Source: Scatophagus argus
Lineage: Eukaryota > Chordata > Actinopteri > Scatophagidae
Assembly (NCBI RefSeq): GCF_020382885.2
Contig: NC_058496.1
Span: 6,812,501 to 6,876,500 of the forward strand
DNA length: 64,000 bases
Direction of reading: 5' to 3'
Part shown: piece by piece, positions 1 to 14,300 of the stretch
Numbering within the stretch: position 1 is the stretch's first letter
How the letters are laid out: every line of letters begins with the position of its first letter
The notes under the pieces: model-generated
Database searches by the model: none
What the model saw: the letters and a program-made list of their open reading frames with translations, nothing else
Told to the model about the DNA's origin: nothing
Position numbers and translations under genes: made by a program

Positions 1-440
1 TGAATAGCAGGGTTTCTGAAAAAGACCCACTTGTATATCTGAAATGTGGAGCTCTAAAATGTCCCGAGACTTTATCTTAGACCTTGCTCATGCTGAAAGA
101 ATTTCTTTTAAATCTCACTGTTCAAACTGTAATTTAAAGTAACCAGATCGCATGCGTGTGACTTCAGAAGTATAATCTTATGCTTTTGTTGCACCATTGG
201 TAAGCACTGGTAAGCATTTACAATGAAGGAGCAGACAAGCTGAAGGGAGGGTTCAGCATCTGGCCAACAACTCCAAATGCTGGAACCACTTTCTGATCTT
301 CTCATCAACTGCAGCCAGTTAGGGTCATTTCTATCATATGTGCAATAACAGCCATATCTGATCTGCATGTTGTTGTTCAACATTGTAATTGAACAGCATT
401 ACATTATTTCCAGTACAGCAGATCCGGTCAAGAGAGCTAC

Positions 441-3400
441 CTCCTGTTGGTGGTCGGTGTCAGCCTCTCCCTCTTGCCGTCGGGGCTGGCAGGAGGATCT
501 GGTGAATAAGGTCCAGGGGAGAGCGAAGCAGGGCTGGAGATGGTGTATTCTCTGTAGTTTTGATTCTCATCTCGACTCACTATCACTGCCTCCTACAAAA
601 CATGTTATTCCATGGAAGCAGTTAAAGGCTTGATTGAGAAGCATGCTGGACACCTGTCAGTTGCTGAGATAGCATTTTTTTCCTCCATGATACCTGAACT
701 TGCCTGTTGGCCAATGCCAAATCTTGATCCAACACCTGCTTGCTGAAGTGCTTGTAGTTAGACAAGTTGCTTGCCTTTATGGATTTTGGCTACTTGTCCA
801 ATTTCAGGACTAATAAAATTTGTGTTATTGGATCATTGCATAGAGTTGTGTAATCACAGATTAGTCGAGCATTTTTGGTCATATCAGGAACATTTCCAAC
901 ACAGTGATTGGTATGGGAATAATGCTGGTGAAACAAGTACAGAGAATTAAATGTTGTATCCCTAAACACATCTACAGATTTTGTATTCACCATGTACTGC
1001 AGATGGTGCTTTGGGACTCTCAATTTCAATAAAACACAGGCCCAAAAATAAATCACTATAATATAAATAAGCTAAGCAGATGTGTAATAAACACATGCAC
1101 GCATCAGTAAAAATGAAGCAGTCCAAACAATGCATCATCCAAATAAAACAGGCACTTATGAGTAATACCATGAATCAAAAAGACACCAAGAAAACAGTTC
1201 TGGTAAGCAAACGAGACAAACTGTCGACAGATTAAAGCTCTTGTGGAGCTGCAGCACTGACCTGGAAGCGTCCGGTGAGCTGCTCAGGAGTGCTGATGCC
1301 GTTGGTCTGTCCAGGGCTGGGGGGTTCAGGTCTTGAAAGACAGAAAACCACAGAGATCAACGGACTGTCAACACTGACAGTGTCTCACAGCGCAAAGTTT
1401 CATACAACATCTGTGCGGCTGATGGGATAAAAACCATTTTACATCAGTGGTGAATTAAAAAAAAAAAACAAAACAAGGCAGTACTCAAGTTAATGTTAAA
1501 TCAATAAGAAAGTATTTAAAACTGGTCTAAATGACATTTTGGAAAAGTTTGTAATATGTTTGGGAACTTGCAAGAAAAATGCTGAGGGAAAAATAATCAA
1601 TTTTCTAAGGGTCATAAGTCTGAATGAACTTTATTTTTAGACACCCCTTCTGCTAATGTGCTGGCAAGCATTCATTGGTTTGCTTCCATGAATCTCAGAG
1701 ATTACAGCAAAAGACGAGTACTGCAATCTCCCTTTTGAAAATATTCTCCCGATGGATCTCTTCTTTCCAAACAGTCACTTTTGTTTAACTTTCTTAAATA
1801 CAAAACACATTCTGTAAGCAATTCTATCATTGAATGTGGAGGGGAAAATATGGGCAGTATATGCGCCAATGCAAACACACAGTGCCCCCCTGGCTGCAGG
1901 GCGAGAGGCTGACTGGCTTTTGGTTGAGCCAGGGGTAATGAGGCACACAGTAAGGCCTGGATGCCTGTGGTAAATCACCCAGAAACACACCTCTCGTGGC
2001 CTGGGCTCCACATACTGTTTAAAAGAGAGAGACAGCAAGAAGACAAAAACTGATACAGCTGCCGCAAGACATTTCCTCCCATAGGGGAGTTATTAATGTG
2101 GCAGGCCTGAAAAACTTGCTTCGCTTTGAACTGGGAACATTCTCACCTTCTGTTTTAAACTTTCCACTTTCGGCATCAAAACACCAGAGGAAGTCGTGGG
2201 CTTTAGTCAGCAAGATTTATTTCTGGTCAGTGATCAGATCAGTGTGAGTTTGGTCTATAAGTGTTCTCATTTGCAGAAGAAGAATTTGCTTCTGGTGAAA
2301 GTGCTGAGACTTTATTCCACAGGGATGCGAAACTGGCGTAAATCAGCACCTGAAACACTTTGCTGACACTTACTGTCAACTATCATCGAGGGGACGTGGA
2401 GCGAACCTGCCTGAGGCAGATTCTTCAAATGTGTGCATTGTAAGAATACCAAAAACATTAACTACACTTCAAGGGGATTCAAATCCAAAGCAAATGTATT
2501 CTCTCTGTCAAGCTGTGACCAGTACTGAGGATGAGGTGAGCCACTACGTTTTTAACATCCACCTATATATATATATATTTTTTTTTTATTTCAGGAACTT
2601 TCTGATCAAAAATATGTTAACAAAACTTCAAATAAGACCAGATATTTGACACCAACCTTTGGTACCATATAGTTTTTGGCTCTATGCTACACTTAACACT
2701 TAAAAACTCTAATTTACTGTACCAGTACAGCCGTGTGGTAAAGCAACACCAATTCGTTGTTCTGATGGCTAAGGATCACAGAATGGCAAATGTGACATCA
2801 TCCCCAAGGCATCAATGAACAATGAAGTCTAAACAAGAAGCTGGGAACAAAGCCTGACTGAAAAGCTTTAAGGGTCAATGACAAGACAGTGATGGCGCGG
2901 TTGCTTTGTCATGTAAAAATAAACCCAGTTAGCAAAGTCTGGGATCAAGATGTCGTTGAATGCACCAACAATAAACCGTTGCCTCCGTAAACAGCAGACA
3001 ACGCCTAAAGGAAAATACTCTTCTGCTAGGATGGGTTGATGCCAGCTTCTTCTAGTGGGCAACACCATCTGTGAGATGACGGCCAGTGCCCACATCACTG
3101 CTGGTTTGATGAGAATAAACTGCGAGCCAGATGTTGAGCTGGAAAAAAACGCAGCTCTCTCAACTAAGCAAAGCAAATTAAACATTGCAGATGTGCTGCT
3201 CAGTTACAAACTTCTCGAGAGCTTGTTTGAATGTAATTCAAATAGGTAATGTACTTGATGAGAGGCACTGAGGCAGGAGCCTGTGAGGTACATAAAAGTC
3301 TGAAAACCACTGAACGTTTACACAGTGGGATTAAAGACATGGTAGAACTACACAGTGGCATTGTCCCGGGCAAGCAAGGAGTAATGGTGTTGTTTCTGGC

Positions 3401-3488
3401 TTGGTGGGAGACATGAGGTCAGCAGGGAAAAATTCACTCACATGGACATGGGACATCCAAGGAGGAAGTTATGTGAAAGTGCATGTGC

Positions 3489-3524
<36 letters not shown>

Positions 3525-6186
3525 AAAGAGAAAGACTTCAAAAAAAAAAAAAAAAAGAGGGAGAGACGAGACGGGGCAACAGTAACAAGACATGGGAATT
3601 TTTGGGGTGGAACTTTGAGCCAAGAGCAGTTTGGGCTCAAAGGAAAACCTTCTTAGTAGCCAACTCGCTGTCTTCTGACAAATCACAAAACAAGGTTTTA
3701 TTAAGAGGGACCAGGGAGGGGAACTGTGTGGCTCTCATACCGTACATGCTGGCATTTCCCCTGATTATAATCACTTGTTTTGTTTATACAGTGCTTGCAT
3801 GATGAAGTTAAAAAAACGGTGTAAAACAGGATGGAAGCTGGAGCAAATGTCATCTTGGCAGAATTAGGGACATATTCAATATTGGTATGGGGAACTTTGC
3901 ATGGCACTGTATTGTATGTACTTTATGTTAAGAAATCGGACATATACAGCATCGTGGTAGAGGGATTGTTTGTCTCTGTAACAGATTTGCATGCCAGCGT
4001 ACCTCTCCACCACCAGCTGCAGCTGGGTCTTGGAGTTCTTGATCTTGTTCTGGGCCTCCACGTTCAGCATGTCGGCCGTGTTTTCCCCGTTGATCTCCAA
4101 GATAATGTCGCCAGGTTGAAGGTCTGCCCGCTCTGCCTTGCTGCCCCCGTTGACCTGTTGAAGAGAAAAATGAGCCACTTAGGTCCAATTGGCCCCAGGT
4201 CCTGCTCTGAACAAAACATTTATATGTTATCTGTCTGGCAAGCATAGACAGCTCTGGATCTTGTGAACAATTTGTCAGTTGCTGACATTCAGCATCAACA
4301 AAAAGGTAAATGAGAAAAAGTGCTGACTGAGCTGCTTCACATTTTTGCCACACTCTTAATCTTAAGTGTCTCTCTGTACAACTCATAACACTGAAAGTAA
4401 ACACCAACAGACGCCACAGTGTTTCACACACATGAATGAGGCAGTGCCGGTCAACAGCGGACAGATTCATAACACCCTTGGGGAGAAGTCATTAGTGTGA
4501 CACTACTTGATGGTTTGACTGGGCCTGACCTTTGCAGCCAGCCTCACTGCATGTCAAAGCCAATGCTATAGCACATCAGAGGGAATTCCACACTAATGGG
4601 CCAAAACATAAAGTCTGAGCCACCACTTTCAGCTTGGCCTTGTGTTGCTGGCAATCACACCCAAACACACAGGCTTAGCAAAAGAAGAGGCAAAATGTGA
4701 AGGTTCATGCTGCGACTGCTTATAGTTGAGAAAGAAATGAGATTTGCTACAAACAGTGCTCGCCTCACAATTAACAACAGAGAGAGGCAATAAAACAAAA
4801 AACGCAAAAATAAAGAGCCAATCAGAGGGGGTCAAAGTCTCATTCTTACATTTCCAGATGAAAAAAGTGGATGCAAAGAGATTGCCAGTCAACAGGCTGT
4901 TTGTCAGTTTAGCCAAGCACCAGGGCAGAGGTGCCATGTCTGTGGGCCCACTCGAGAGGCAATTAAGCGTTGCTGTGGTGACCCACAATAGTACGTGCCT
5001 TTTCTGATCACGACACGCCTGGTTTCACATAAACCAAGAGCAGTCGGGGGTTCTTTTCCAGGGTCTGTGCCCAAGTGAATCGGGGTTAGGCTATATTTCA
5101 AGCCAACAGGAATAAAAGAGGGCATCCACGTTGTCTCTTTGCCAAGTGCAAACCACCTCGGATGATCCAACTCCTATGGCTGCTTAACTGTGTTGGGGGG
5201 GCTTGTGTGGATGAGACAATTGCTATTTCTCAAACTGGGCTTTCACTCAAGTTTCTCCCTCAGCAGGAGCTCATGTCACTTCAGAGAACCATTTGATATT
5301 TGAGATGAGCAAACATGCTGGTGTTGTTTATCGGACAGCAGTAATAAAATCTGATTTGAAGCCCATTACTCATGAGAAGACCTGTTTTTCTAAGTAAGTT
5401 GTCAAGAGGGGGCAAACAAATGCCTTTGAAGTCAAGGTCTGTGTCAAGCACCAGTACCCTGCCACGGATTTGCCATAATTTATTCTTTACGGTCTGAAGA
5501 GCTACTGGGGAAGTTTCCACGTAGTGATGTGGGACCAGGACATGCGCAGGCAGAACTGGGTGCATCTGGCATACAGAGGTCTGAGTCTGAGTCTAAGTTT
5601 CCGGCTGGTGTTCACTGTGTGCCCGCCTGCTTACGCCTCTCCTGTTCTATCTTCCCTTTCCCTCAACAGTGACTGGGAAAATATGGTCAGTCAAAACAAC
5701 ATGCACGTGCTGAAGTACAAATTTACTGATGCACGTGGTAATGCACGCACATTAGGACAGAAACATAAACCCGCGCTCACACACTGCACTACTGCGACCA
5801 GGAACCCGTCACCTCCCACCTCAACTTCCACTGTAACTGTAATCAGTGGTTTCCTTCTAATGTAATCTACTTCCATTCTATTCTAATGGCTTCAGTAGTC
5901 AAGGAAATAGGTAGGCAACAGTCTGTGAACATAAACAAAGACAAGAAAGGAGTCGTAGTGAGGAGGATGTTGACTTTGCATGCCATTACAGACTGTGCTT
6001 TCACAAAAAAAAAAGAAAAAAGAAAAAACAACAGAGGCTGTGATTTGATAAAGTGTGACGAGGCTCAGCAACACGTCAGCTGTTGACGAGTACCTTTGAT
6101 ACGGTTATGGCCTTCTTGAAGTCCCTTCCTCCGAATATTCTGAAGCCCCATGGTGAAGGGCCGGTAAGGTTCACCGTCAGCACCAT
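441..6186 (-). CDS. pdlim2: PDZ and LIM domain protein 2 (partial, N-terminal exons)
   Basis: Four coding exons are visible on the minus strand: 6094-6186 (ATG at 6186-6184, 31 codons), 4003-4154, 1262-1331 and 441-592. All have GT-AG borders and their phases join without a break (0, 2, 0, 2), giving about 155 residues. The first two encode a PDZ domain: the PSPWGFRIFGGRDF entry, the carboxylate-binding loop, then LQPGDIILEINGEN and EAQNKIKNSKTQL. Exon 3 encodes SPGQTNG and the end GRFQ, which match mammalian PDLIM2 better than PDLIM1, 3 or 4. Exon 4 is a Ser/Pro-rich linker (SSPASLSPGPYSPDPP). The C-terminal LIM domain must lie off the left edge. PDLIM2 (mystique/SLIM) links actin and alpha-actinin and, in mammals, promotes nuclear degradation of STAT and NF-kB p65. 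The gene lies just downstream of sorbs3 on the same strand, as in human. Confidence 0.93.
3492..3556. repeat. TG microsatellite plus poly-A in pdlim2 intron
   Basis: About 14 TG units (3492-3520) and, 20 bases on, a run of 17 A (3540-3556). Simple sequence only; the open frames over it are artefacts of the repeat. Confidence 0.95.
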
Positions 6187-9100
6187 TTGATGATCAACTC
6201 AGCACACACTGTTGTCAAAACCCTGTAGAGACAAACACAACACAGTGAACATGGGACTGATTGACGTGTGGGGCATAAACATGCACGTCTGAGTGATAGA
6301 GACACGTTTCCGAAAACATTTGCATAAGAGGCCTTTCATCTCCAACAACATCTCACTTCCACTGGCCTTAGTCCCCTTGACACGGATTGCATAACCACAT
6401 CAAACAGGAATGAGAGGAATCTGAAACCAAAGACACATGACCAACATCGCTAAAGTGCACGGCAAAACCAAAGACTTTCATTAAATCCAAATGCTCTTTC
6501 AAGACCAAACAAACACAAACAAAGCGTCGTGCAAGCACAACATACGAGGAGCTAAACGTTTCGCTGTTTCACTGGGACCACTGTGTTTAATGTATGTGTC
6601 CACAGTATACAGTGGTGTAGCATGATATGTGACATGTAGCACGGCAGCCCTTTAAGGTATGTTTAAAGAGTAAAAAGTCTAATTTGTACAAATGCGGTTT
6701 GCACGAAAACGTACAGATTTTGCTTTCCACAAAGTCTGTTGTGGTCTTTTTTGCATCTTTGCTTCTCTACCATATGGGATTAATCACGATCTGAACAGTT
6801 CGAGGTTGGCAGCAGACAGCACTGAGAATCATGTTGTATGATAAGGCTCAAGATTCTGTTGAGCCTTTCATTAATAATGCTTATCCATCACAAAACTACA
6901 CAGCAAGATGACACGATAGACAAGCAACTCATTTCCCAGATGTGTATCTTTAATCAACGGCGATGACTGAGCTTTCAAAATATTACACGTTGCAGAAATA
7001 AAACTGGCGATGACAGCGTGGCGTGTGCTGTCGATTTTCTCCAGCAGGCTGTGAAACCTTCTGCGTGAGCTCATCTTGTGTACACGTACAAAAACAAAGA
7101 CTCATATGAGTAAACACTAAAAGCGACATTATCTCTGTTTGACATGGTGATGAGTATTGGCTCTTCGTCTTCCTCGACTCTGACAAAATATCTGCATGCT
7201 TGTGTGAACGCTGCCGACACAAACATCGTGACGAGGACGATAGATAGAGTAATCCGATGGGTTACACAACATGACACTGATGTTGGCAATACATAAAAGC
7301 CCTTTAAATACAAACTGAACACATTTACACCATCTTCCAAAACATTACCAGGCCAAAACTAAAGCATTAAAATAGCTCTGCTGATGTTCACAACCTGCGA
7401 TGCTGAACCGCCACTTTACACAGACTCTGCTCACGGTTGTACATGAAGCTTGTTTTCTGTATGACTGCATGTGGAGACACAGAGCTCGTCATGATGATGG
7501 GATGAGCACCTACCGCTTCATAAACACATCAACACCTGCACAATCCAAACACGCACACACACACACATACACACACACAGCTGCAGCATCTGAAACTCCT
7601 CGCTGAGAAAATGTGCATTTATTTTAACTGAAGATGTTAGCGTAACAAGTAGACACGAGTAGACAATGACATGAGCTACTTTAAGTATAGACCAGTTCTG
7701 TTGAAAAATGTCAACAGCCAAAACAGTTTTACATCATGGGTTGCTTAACTGTCAACACAGAAAAAGTTTGGTCTTGCAGCGCAGAACAACAATTTCGCTG
7801 TTCCTCTTTACAGAACAACAAGACAAACTGCACTTTAATTAGGACTTTTTGGTATTATATTTATCCTTTTCATCATGACAATTGCAGGCCTTCCACAATA
7901 ATTACATTCTCAACTTACTGCACTCATCTTATCTTTACGTCACACGTTTACAAATGTCAATAACATCTTAGCCAACAAGAAGCCAAAAATAAACAGCAGG
8001 GTCTTGTTTAAGATATTTTATATTCCAATTCCAGTGTCTGAATATTCTGAAGATTTCAAAGTTCATTGTTCTCCAAAAGGGTGTACTTGTATTATTATGC
8101 TAATGACAATAACCTTGTTTATCATAGTTATTTCTGGGACAATATATCATCCAACAAAGGTTATGACAGGCCTAAATCACTGCTAATGTTTATTTTTTTT
8201 AAATTTCTTTAGTTAAGAGAGAAGCCAAGTCCTACAGGGGTTTTTATGCTTTTAGCAGATCTGATAAGTGTTTTAGTGTCAAGTAATTACAGCCTTACCA
8301 TGCTGAATACAAGCTGTAACATATCAGTTAATCACAGGTTAATTTCTGATTATCTCACTTCCAAGATTTCCCATCACACCTAAGGAAGTTCAAACTGGTC
8401 AAGATCATCTAAAGGGATTGCAGAGTGGGCAAGGGTGGAATGTAAATCTAATCTCTTCTAATCATACTCGGACTCTATAGATGAAGTGACATTACAAATG
8501 TTGCATAATACAGATCAGTTTATTTTTTATGAGAACGTCTGAAAATCTCCGTAGAGTAGATCTAGGACATCAGCCACGCTGCTCCCCTAAATCCCTCCCA
8601 ACACTGGCCCATTTCATAGGCCACACATTCCACAAGTGTTTGAGGACATGCAGTGCAGACCCAGTTAGTTATTAACAGTCTGGGACAATTAGCAGGGTTA
8701 CTGGGCTCACCATCATTAGGGTCTCTTAATTGCTGTGGGCTCCAGAAATAAGTGCAGTTGCGATAATGACGGGGAGCAGCCGCCTCAAAGTTTCCCAGCC
8801 TTTGGGGATGTCAGTTAATTCCAAGAGCTTCTGCAGCATCTCCTAAGGAGTGCCCATTATCAGCTGAGCACCCTGCTAATTCTCTGCGTAAACTTTCACC
8901 ACTGGCATCATAAAAACACCAGCAGTAGATGCTGTCAAAGTGAAAGGATGGCGAAGGAATGCAGCAGGGCAGACAAACAGCGGAGAAGAAGAACAACACA
9001 CTCACAGGCTGTGCTTAATTGGCCACTGATGAGCTTTTAAGACTGCACTGCTGCTCGCGTAAAACAACATGCTGAACACACTTTGATGAAACCTCACTGT

Positions 9101-10990
9101 CGCACAAAAGTGCTGCTGGGCAGATGCCACCACACATAAAAGGTGAATTCTGTTCTGGTGGCATCTCGCTGCTTTTGCTGCCACGTCAATTTGCCATTAC
9201 AAACCAACAAGCCCAACACAATGAGAAGAATTCTAGTCATGAAGTCATTTGTATGGCTCGCAGTTCAGCAGCCGCTCAGGAGGTCAGCACGGGGAGAACC
9301 TGTACTGTCGGTGAAGTGAAATACTCTCACTTCCGACTAACACAATGGACCAGTTTATGACTTACCTGCATTCCCGCAAACCGACAATTTCCAGATTTCC
9401 AGGACTGGTTTTTCCATTGGCTCACACATTAGGTCAGGAAAGCTAAAGCTAATGCAGTCTAACTGAGCAGCACTGCAGTAAATCCTGCATCTGAATCTGG
9501 TGATAAGATACAGGTGGTCACAATTCAATACTGTATATAGGAATAAATCACAATACTGTAAGCAAGGCCGAATATTCCAATTTATTTAAAACTAACGTTA
9601 GGAAAACTGTCACTGTATAAAGACCAGACCACCATATTTTGAACAGGGCTGTTCTGTTCAGTACTGGAAATGCCTTCAACGATGGCGTGGGTATCAGTGT
9701 GTATATGAGTCTATGCATCAATCCAATACCGCATAATTTATTTATTAGAAATGGGACTGATGCTTCAATATGATGCTACAGTACTCGGTATCAGCTGATA
9801 CGCATACTTTAGGTATCTATAGCAGTATGAGGAAGGGAAAAAATATAGAATCAAAACACTTCCAGTTTTGAATTGTTGATCAGACTAAACACACAAAACT
9901 TGAACTTTGAAACTGTGAGCAGTTTTTCAGAATTTTCTGACATTTTAACAAACTTATAAACTCATAAAGAACATATTTAACAAACTGATCGCTGACTGAA
10001 CAAAACATTACCACCAGGTGAGCAGTGGACACTTTCCTCCTCCCCACCCTACCTTAAAGAGCTGCTAAACGTTGAGACTGAATGATGTAAAATCCAAATA
10101 TTTTTTGTCAAGGACCCAGAAATCTATATGTTTCTCCATTAATGGCCACACTTTCTGGTGGCAGGACTGATGAGATGCTGAGGAGGTAAACAACAGTGGA
10201 ATAAGCTCAGATATCACTTGGCTCAGACTGTACTTAAGGGAAATCTTTCACTCTCTGGGGTAAGTTTAAGCCCGTCATGCTTATGCTCTGTATGTTGAAG
10301 GCCTTTCGGCACTTGTCACGTCCATGAGAGATTGTCCCTAAAGGCAAAAGTGGAGTTGTGAACGGGAAGAACAGGTCTTTTCCCAGTGCTGAATTGAAGA
10401 CATGTTGCTCCAACATGCAGAGGGCCTCAAGGGTTTCAGATGCAATAACAAATCTTTTTCTCCATCATTGCATCAAAATACATTTTTTCTATTCTCTAAA
10501 AGATGAGCAACTGATATCACAATGGACATTTAATGCAATTCTTTGATCCAATGAATAAAGATGAAGCAGTTTGTCAAATATTCTTGGTTAGTGTGCAGCA
10601 GAACTACTTCTGTCACAAATATTGTGCCTGCTGTATATGATCCAGGTGTAAAGAGAAAAAGGGAACAGAAACCCACTACGAGCTTCTGTATACCTCCATG
10701 GTGGTCAGGGGCGGTGAGCCTAAGTGTCATTTAGGCTGAGGCTCGTAGACACACAATAACACCTAACGGATGTGCAATCTTCAATTTGGCATGTTTACCA
10801 TAACGTGAAGTAATAGGCAGTTTGGGGTGAATGAGCGAAACCTGCGAAAACAAGTCTGAAACCTTGTGTGTAATTTACTGGAGTGTGGCAAAAATTATGA
10901 TGACTCACCCCTGATGAGTCATTAACTATGATTAGCATGTCACCACAACACGACTATGGGAACCAGTAGTCATGTTCTCAGTGACATCAG

Positions 10991-11489
10991 TACTTAAAAA
11001 GGTGCGGTGTGGAGGATTTAGGGGCAGAAGCTGAATATAATATTCATAATTATGTTTTCTTTCGTGTATAAACTAAAAATCGTTGTGTTTTCGTTACCTT
11101 AGAATGAGCCTTGTACATCTACAGAAGGAGTGAGAAGCCTTGCACATCATACAAACCACATCCTCCAACAGACCTTTTGTCACGGCGGCCATATTGACAT
11201 GAAAAAGCAGGCGAACACATGTTTAATTAATGAAATTCATTAAACGCTCCATTTCCTTTAGTCCAACAGAACCTTTTCATTGGGCCAATGTGCAAAACAG
11301 CAGCAACCTAATAACTTTTGACCTGAATGGAACAAAACCTTCACTAGGAACACTGAGGTTTACTCAACTAATCCCCGTCAAAATGGCGTCAGATCACAGA
11401 CGATCCAAATAATGAGGGGTGTTCAGTTGGTCGCAGTGTGAAACCTCACTGCTAGATGCCACTAAACCCAAATCACTGGAGCTTTAATA
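10991..11489 (+). mobile_element. Non-autonomous interspersed repeat (percomorph family), full-length-looking
   Basis: The block starts with a TTAAAAAGGTGCGGTGTGGAGG-like end and finishes with an imperfect inverted version (CACTGGAGCTTTAA), so it has degenerate terminal inverted repeats. The interior (GAATATAATATTCATAATTA, a stretch about serial AAAATCGTTGTGTTTTCG, and AGATGCCACTAAA near the end) is a sequence I recognise as highly repeated in percomorph genomes. It carries no transposase. The family name is not assigned here. A partial reverse-oriented relative lies at about 19138-19320. Confidence 0.65.
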
Positions 11490-12448
11490 TTGAAAAGCGG
11501 GGGAAAAAAACGCATTGGACAGAAAGAAAATTTGGCCTCCAACATGCAGAGTGAAATGGGCAACCAATAATTATGTGCATCACAGGAAACCATTACCATC
11601 TTCATGTTTAACAGAACTAATCCTGAGAATTAACACCTCATTTATTCCAAGGAATGAAACACTGAGGGAAAACATGATTCCATATGCACTGTAGTGCAAA
11701 TCAAATATTTATGAAAACAGTACAGCATTAGATCAACTAAACAGATAGCTGACTAAACCTCTGCACAATAAAATGTCTGGCAGCCAAAGCCGGGCCACCT
11801 AAATCAACTCTTCACCTCCTCCCTGAATCACCAGAGTTCTTAACTGAGACTGTTTTTCTTCAACTCTGGGCCAAAATCCACTGCTTTGAAATGAACAAGC
11901 GCTGGCCCTCCAACAAGCTAACACCGAAAGAATAAGCAAACTGATGAACATAGCAGACGCAGTGCATTCAAATGAAAGCTCTGACTGAGCTTTGATGAAG
12001 AAGAGCCGCTGTGGCTGCCGGGGAATAGCCTTCTTATGAATCACACTTGTCAAGGCTCGCGTCTGGTGGCCATACACCAGTGTGAACTTTCCACAGCCTT
12101 CATCAGTGATGCAGTCTACTGTTGACTCTGCCCTGTGTGTCAGCTGCACCCTGACAGGTTGGCACCTACCTGGACACACACACACCCACTGAATAAAAAG
12201 GAAAAGAATGCAATAGCAAGCCTCTCCCTGGACTGATCAGAGTGAAATAACATTCTAGGTATTCGCCAAATCACACCCATTTGGTCAGATACAGCTGCAG
12301 TCACTAGGGAGATGAGAAAATATCAAACAACAACAGTGATGATGTCAAAAAGGGTGGTGGTTGATAAGCTTTTGTATCATATATACACAGCATATGTATA
12401 CCTTAATTGCATGTGTGTGTCATCAGAGTAATTAAAGATGGAGCCGTA

Positions 12449-12514
12449 CCTGTTATTTCTGTGGGTTACTCCCCTTTCACTGAGGAAAGGGGAGTAACCC
12501 ACAGAAATGACAGG
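12449..12514. repeat. 30-bp near-perfect inverted repeat (hairpin)
   Basis: The arm at 12449-12478 and the arm at 12485-12514 are reverse complements over 30 bp with one mismatch, separated by a 6-base spacer (actgag). It lies inside pdlim2 intron 1 and no coding exon overlaps it. It could be a fold-back transposon remnant or a replication-derived palindrome. A 6-base loop is short for a conventional pre-microRNA, so I do not call an RNA gene. Confidence 0.85.
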
Positions 12515-14300
12515 AAAAAAAACTCCTATGGGGTTTCTTGTTGTAACGCAAGAATCTTCTCTACTGCAGTGCAAAAATGCAATTTCTAAGATAACCCCAT
12601 CACTACTTTGCAGCAGCGCTACAGTGGAATGGATTGTATTTACTGTGAACAAGACAAAGACACTGTGGTGGTGCTGGCTCCACTTATCTCCTTCTGCATC
12701 ATCATCGTCATCATTATCTGGAGATCTTGTTACTGCTGTTCACAGTGAACAGATTCCACATGGCTGCTCAGCAATCAGCTCACACCACCACAACGTCTGC
12801 ATGCACCGTTAGGCCCTCCTCACAGAGGACACACCACTTTGTTCATTTCGTGCACGCTCTTCAAACTGCTGCACGATGTACATCAGTCCATTCGCAAGCA
12901 CACTTGACGCACTGATGCAACAGCCTTTTTTTTCCCCCCCTTGGCAATTTTTCAGACATCTTGTGCCACAGAAACCGTTTCTGCAAAGTTTGAAGCTGTG
13001 TGAAAGTGAGAATAATCAGAGACATCCGCCTCAGTCTCAGCTAAAACTGAAAACCACCATGTTTATCATGCAGCACTGACTTCCTGCACAGCCGTGCACA
13101 TGTTCATCACACAGAAAAGCTACCTGAACTACATAAAATCCAAAACGCAGCCATATTTAGCAATACCACTCCAAGAATAAACAGTTCCTCTTTAGTTCAA
13201 ACCTCAATGCAAATGTAACACAAACATGAAGATTCTTCCCCTGAATTAGAAGGTAACGAGTTGGCCTTTGCCCTGTTTTCTCGAAAAGCCACTGCCTTTG
13301 TTCTGTCCAAAATTACAGCTGTCTGTTTTTGGTTCCCTGGAGGCTTCAGTTCTATCTGAGCAACAGCACAGTGTTCTCTCAATGAAAGCTAAAGCAATCA
13401 GGAAACCAACACAATATGTAGTGAGAGGAGGGTAAAGTAGAGCACATGAAAGGCACAATCACAATGGCAAAGGTACACAAACAGCAGGCTGGGAGTTTGG
13501 GAATATGAGCTTTCACCATGACTGTTTAAATATTCCACCACCTGCTGAACTTACAAGCCAGATCCATTAAATTTAGGAATGTTTGATTAAGTGAGGTGGA
13601 GGAACAGCCATGTCTGGACACCTGTAAGGGAGAGTGCAGCCCAGTGCTGCAGAGCTGGCTTGAACCTGAAACCACAGTGGACCTGCTAATTCAGTCATCA
13701 CCTTCAACAGGCCACTTTAAGTGGGAGGGGAGGAGATATCAGCTTCACCAACTGAACTAATGTGACATAAATACTTAAAGTGTCCTGAGGTGGCACCTGG
13801 TGCAGCCCCGCCGCAAATCACACACTGAAGAGCTTCCTGCTCTTACGGGCTCAGATGCACTGATGGGGTGGAAGGTCTGCACATAACTGCCGCTCTGTGT
13901 GGGCTTTTTTTTTCTTCTACTCATTTCGACTGACTTGAAATTTCCACTTCTATCACGCATGATTAGCCCAAACAGCTCTGATGTGGGTACTGCACACTTT
14001 AACTGCGCACATACTTGGCATCAATCATAATTTAGTAACTCTTCACTGCATTTCTCGGAGGTTCCCACACTTTTTTATGGACAGATACTCGTCTTTAAGC
14101 TTTAACAGCTGCAACCAATCTATAATGAATCACCACTATGCGTAACATAGCAGACAAACAGAGAAAATACACCTGAAAAAAAGGTGCAAAATGGGACTGT
14201 GCTCCTCAATCCACCACTTCTGGTTAGAATAAGTGAGCCGCATCATATAAGACAAATCAAATCCAGTTAGACTAGAAAAAAAAACGCTCTGTTTACTTAC

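Larger units (their letters stand above)
6223..14300 (-). other. pdlim2 intron 1 (about 8 kb, no exons seen)
   Basis: The stretch between the pdlim2 ATG exon and the putative first exon has no open frame I can connect to a protein family. It holds an AC-rich simple repeat near 7554-7580, a block dense in TAAT/ATTA motifs at about 8640-9030, a percomorph interspersed repeat (about 10991-11489) and a strong hairpin (12449-12514). The remaining sequence shows nothing I can name. The smaller pdlim2 introns (593-1261, 1332-4002, 4155-6093) contain only a TG microsatellite with a poly-A run at 3492-3556. Confidence 0.6.

Noticed and set aside
3928-4470. 180-codon minus-strand frame overlapping the pdlim2 PDZ exon
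   Set aside because: It reads the PDZ exon in the wrong frame; the in-frame translation gives the PDZ motifs.
12449-12514. microRNA precursor
   Set aside because: The loop is only six bases and the stem is nearly perfect without the usual bulges; no known mature sequence recognised.
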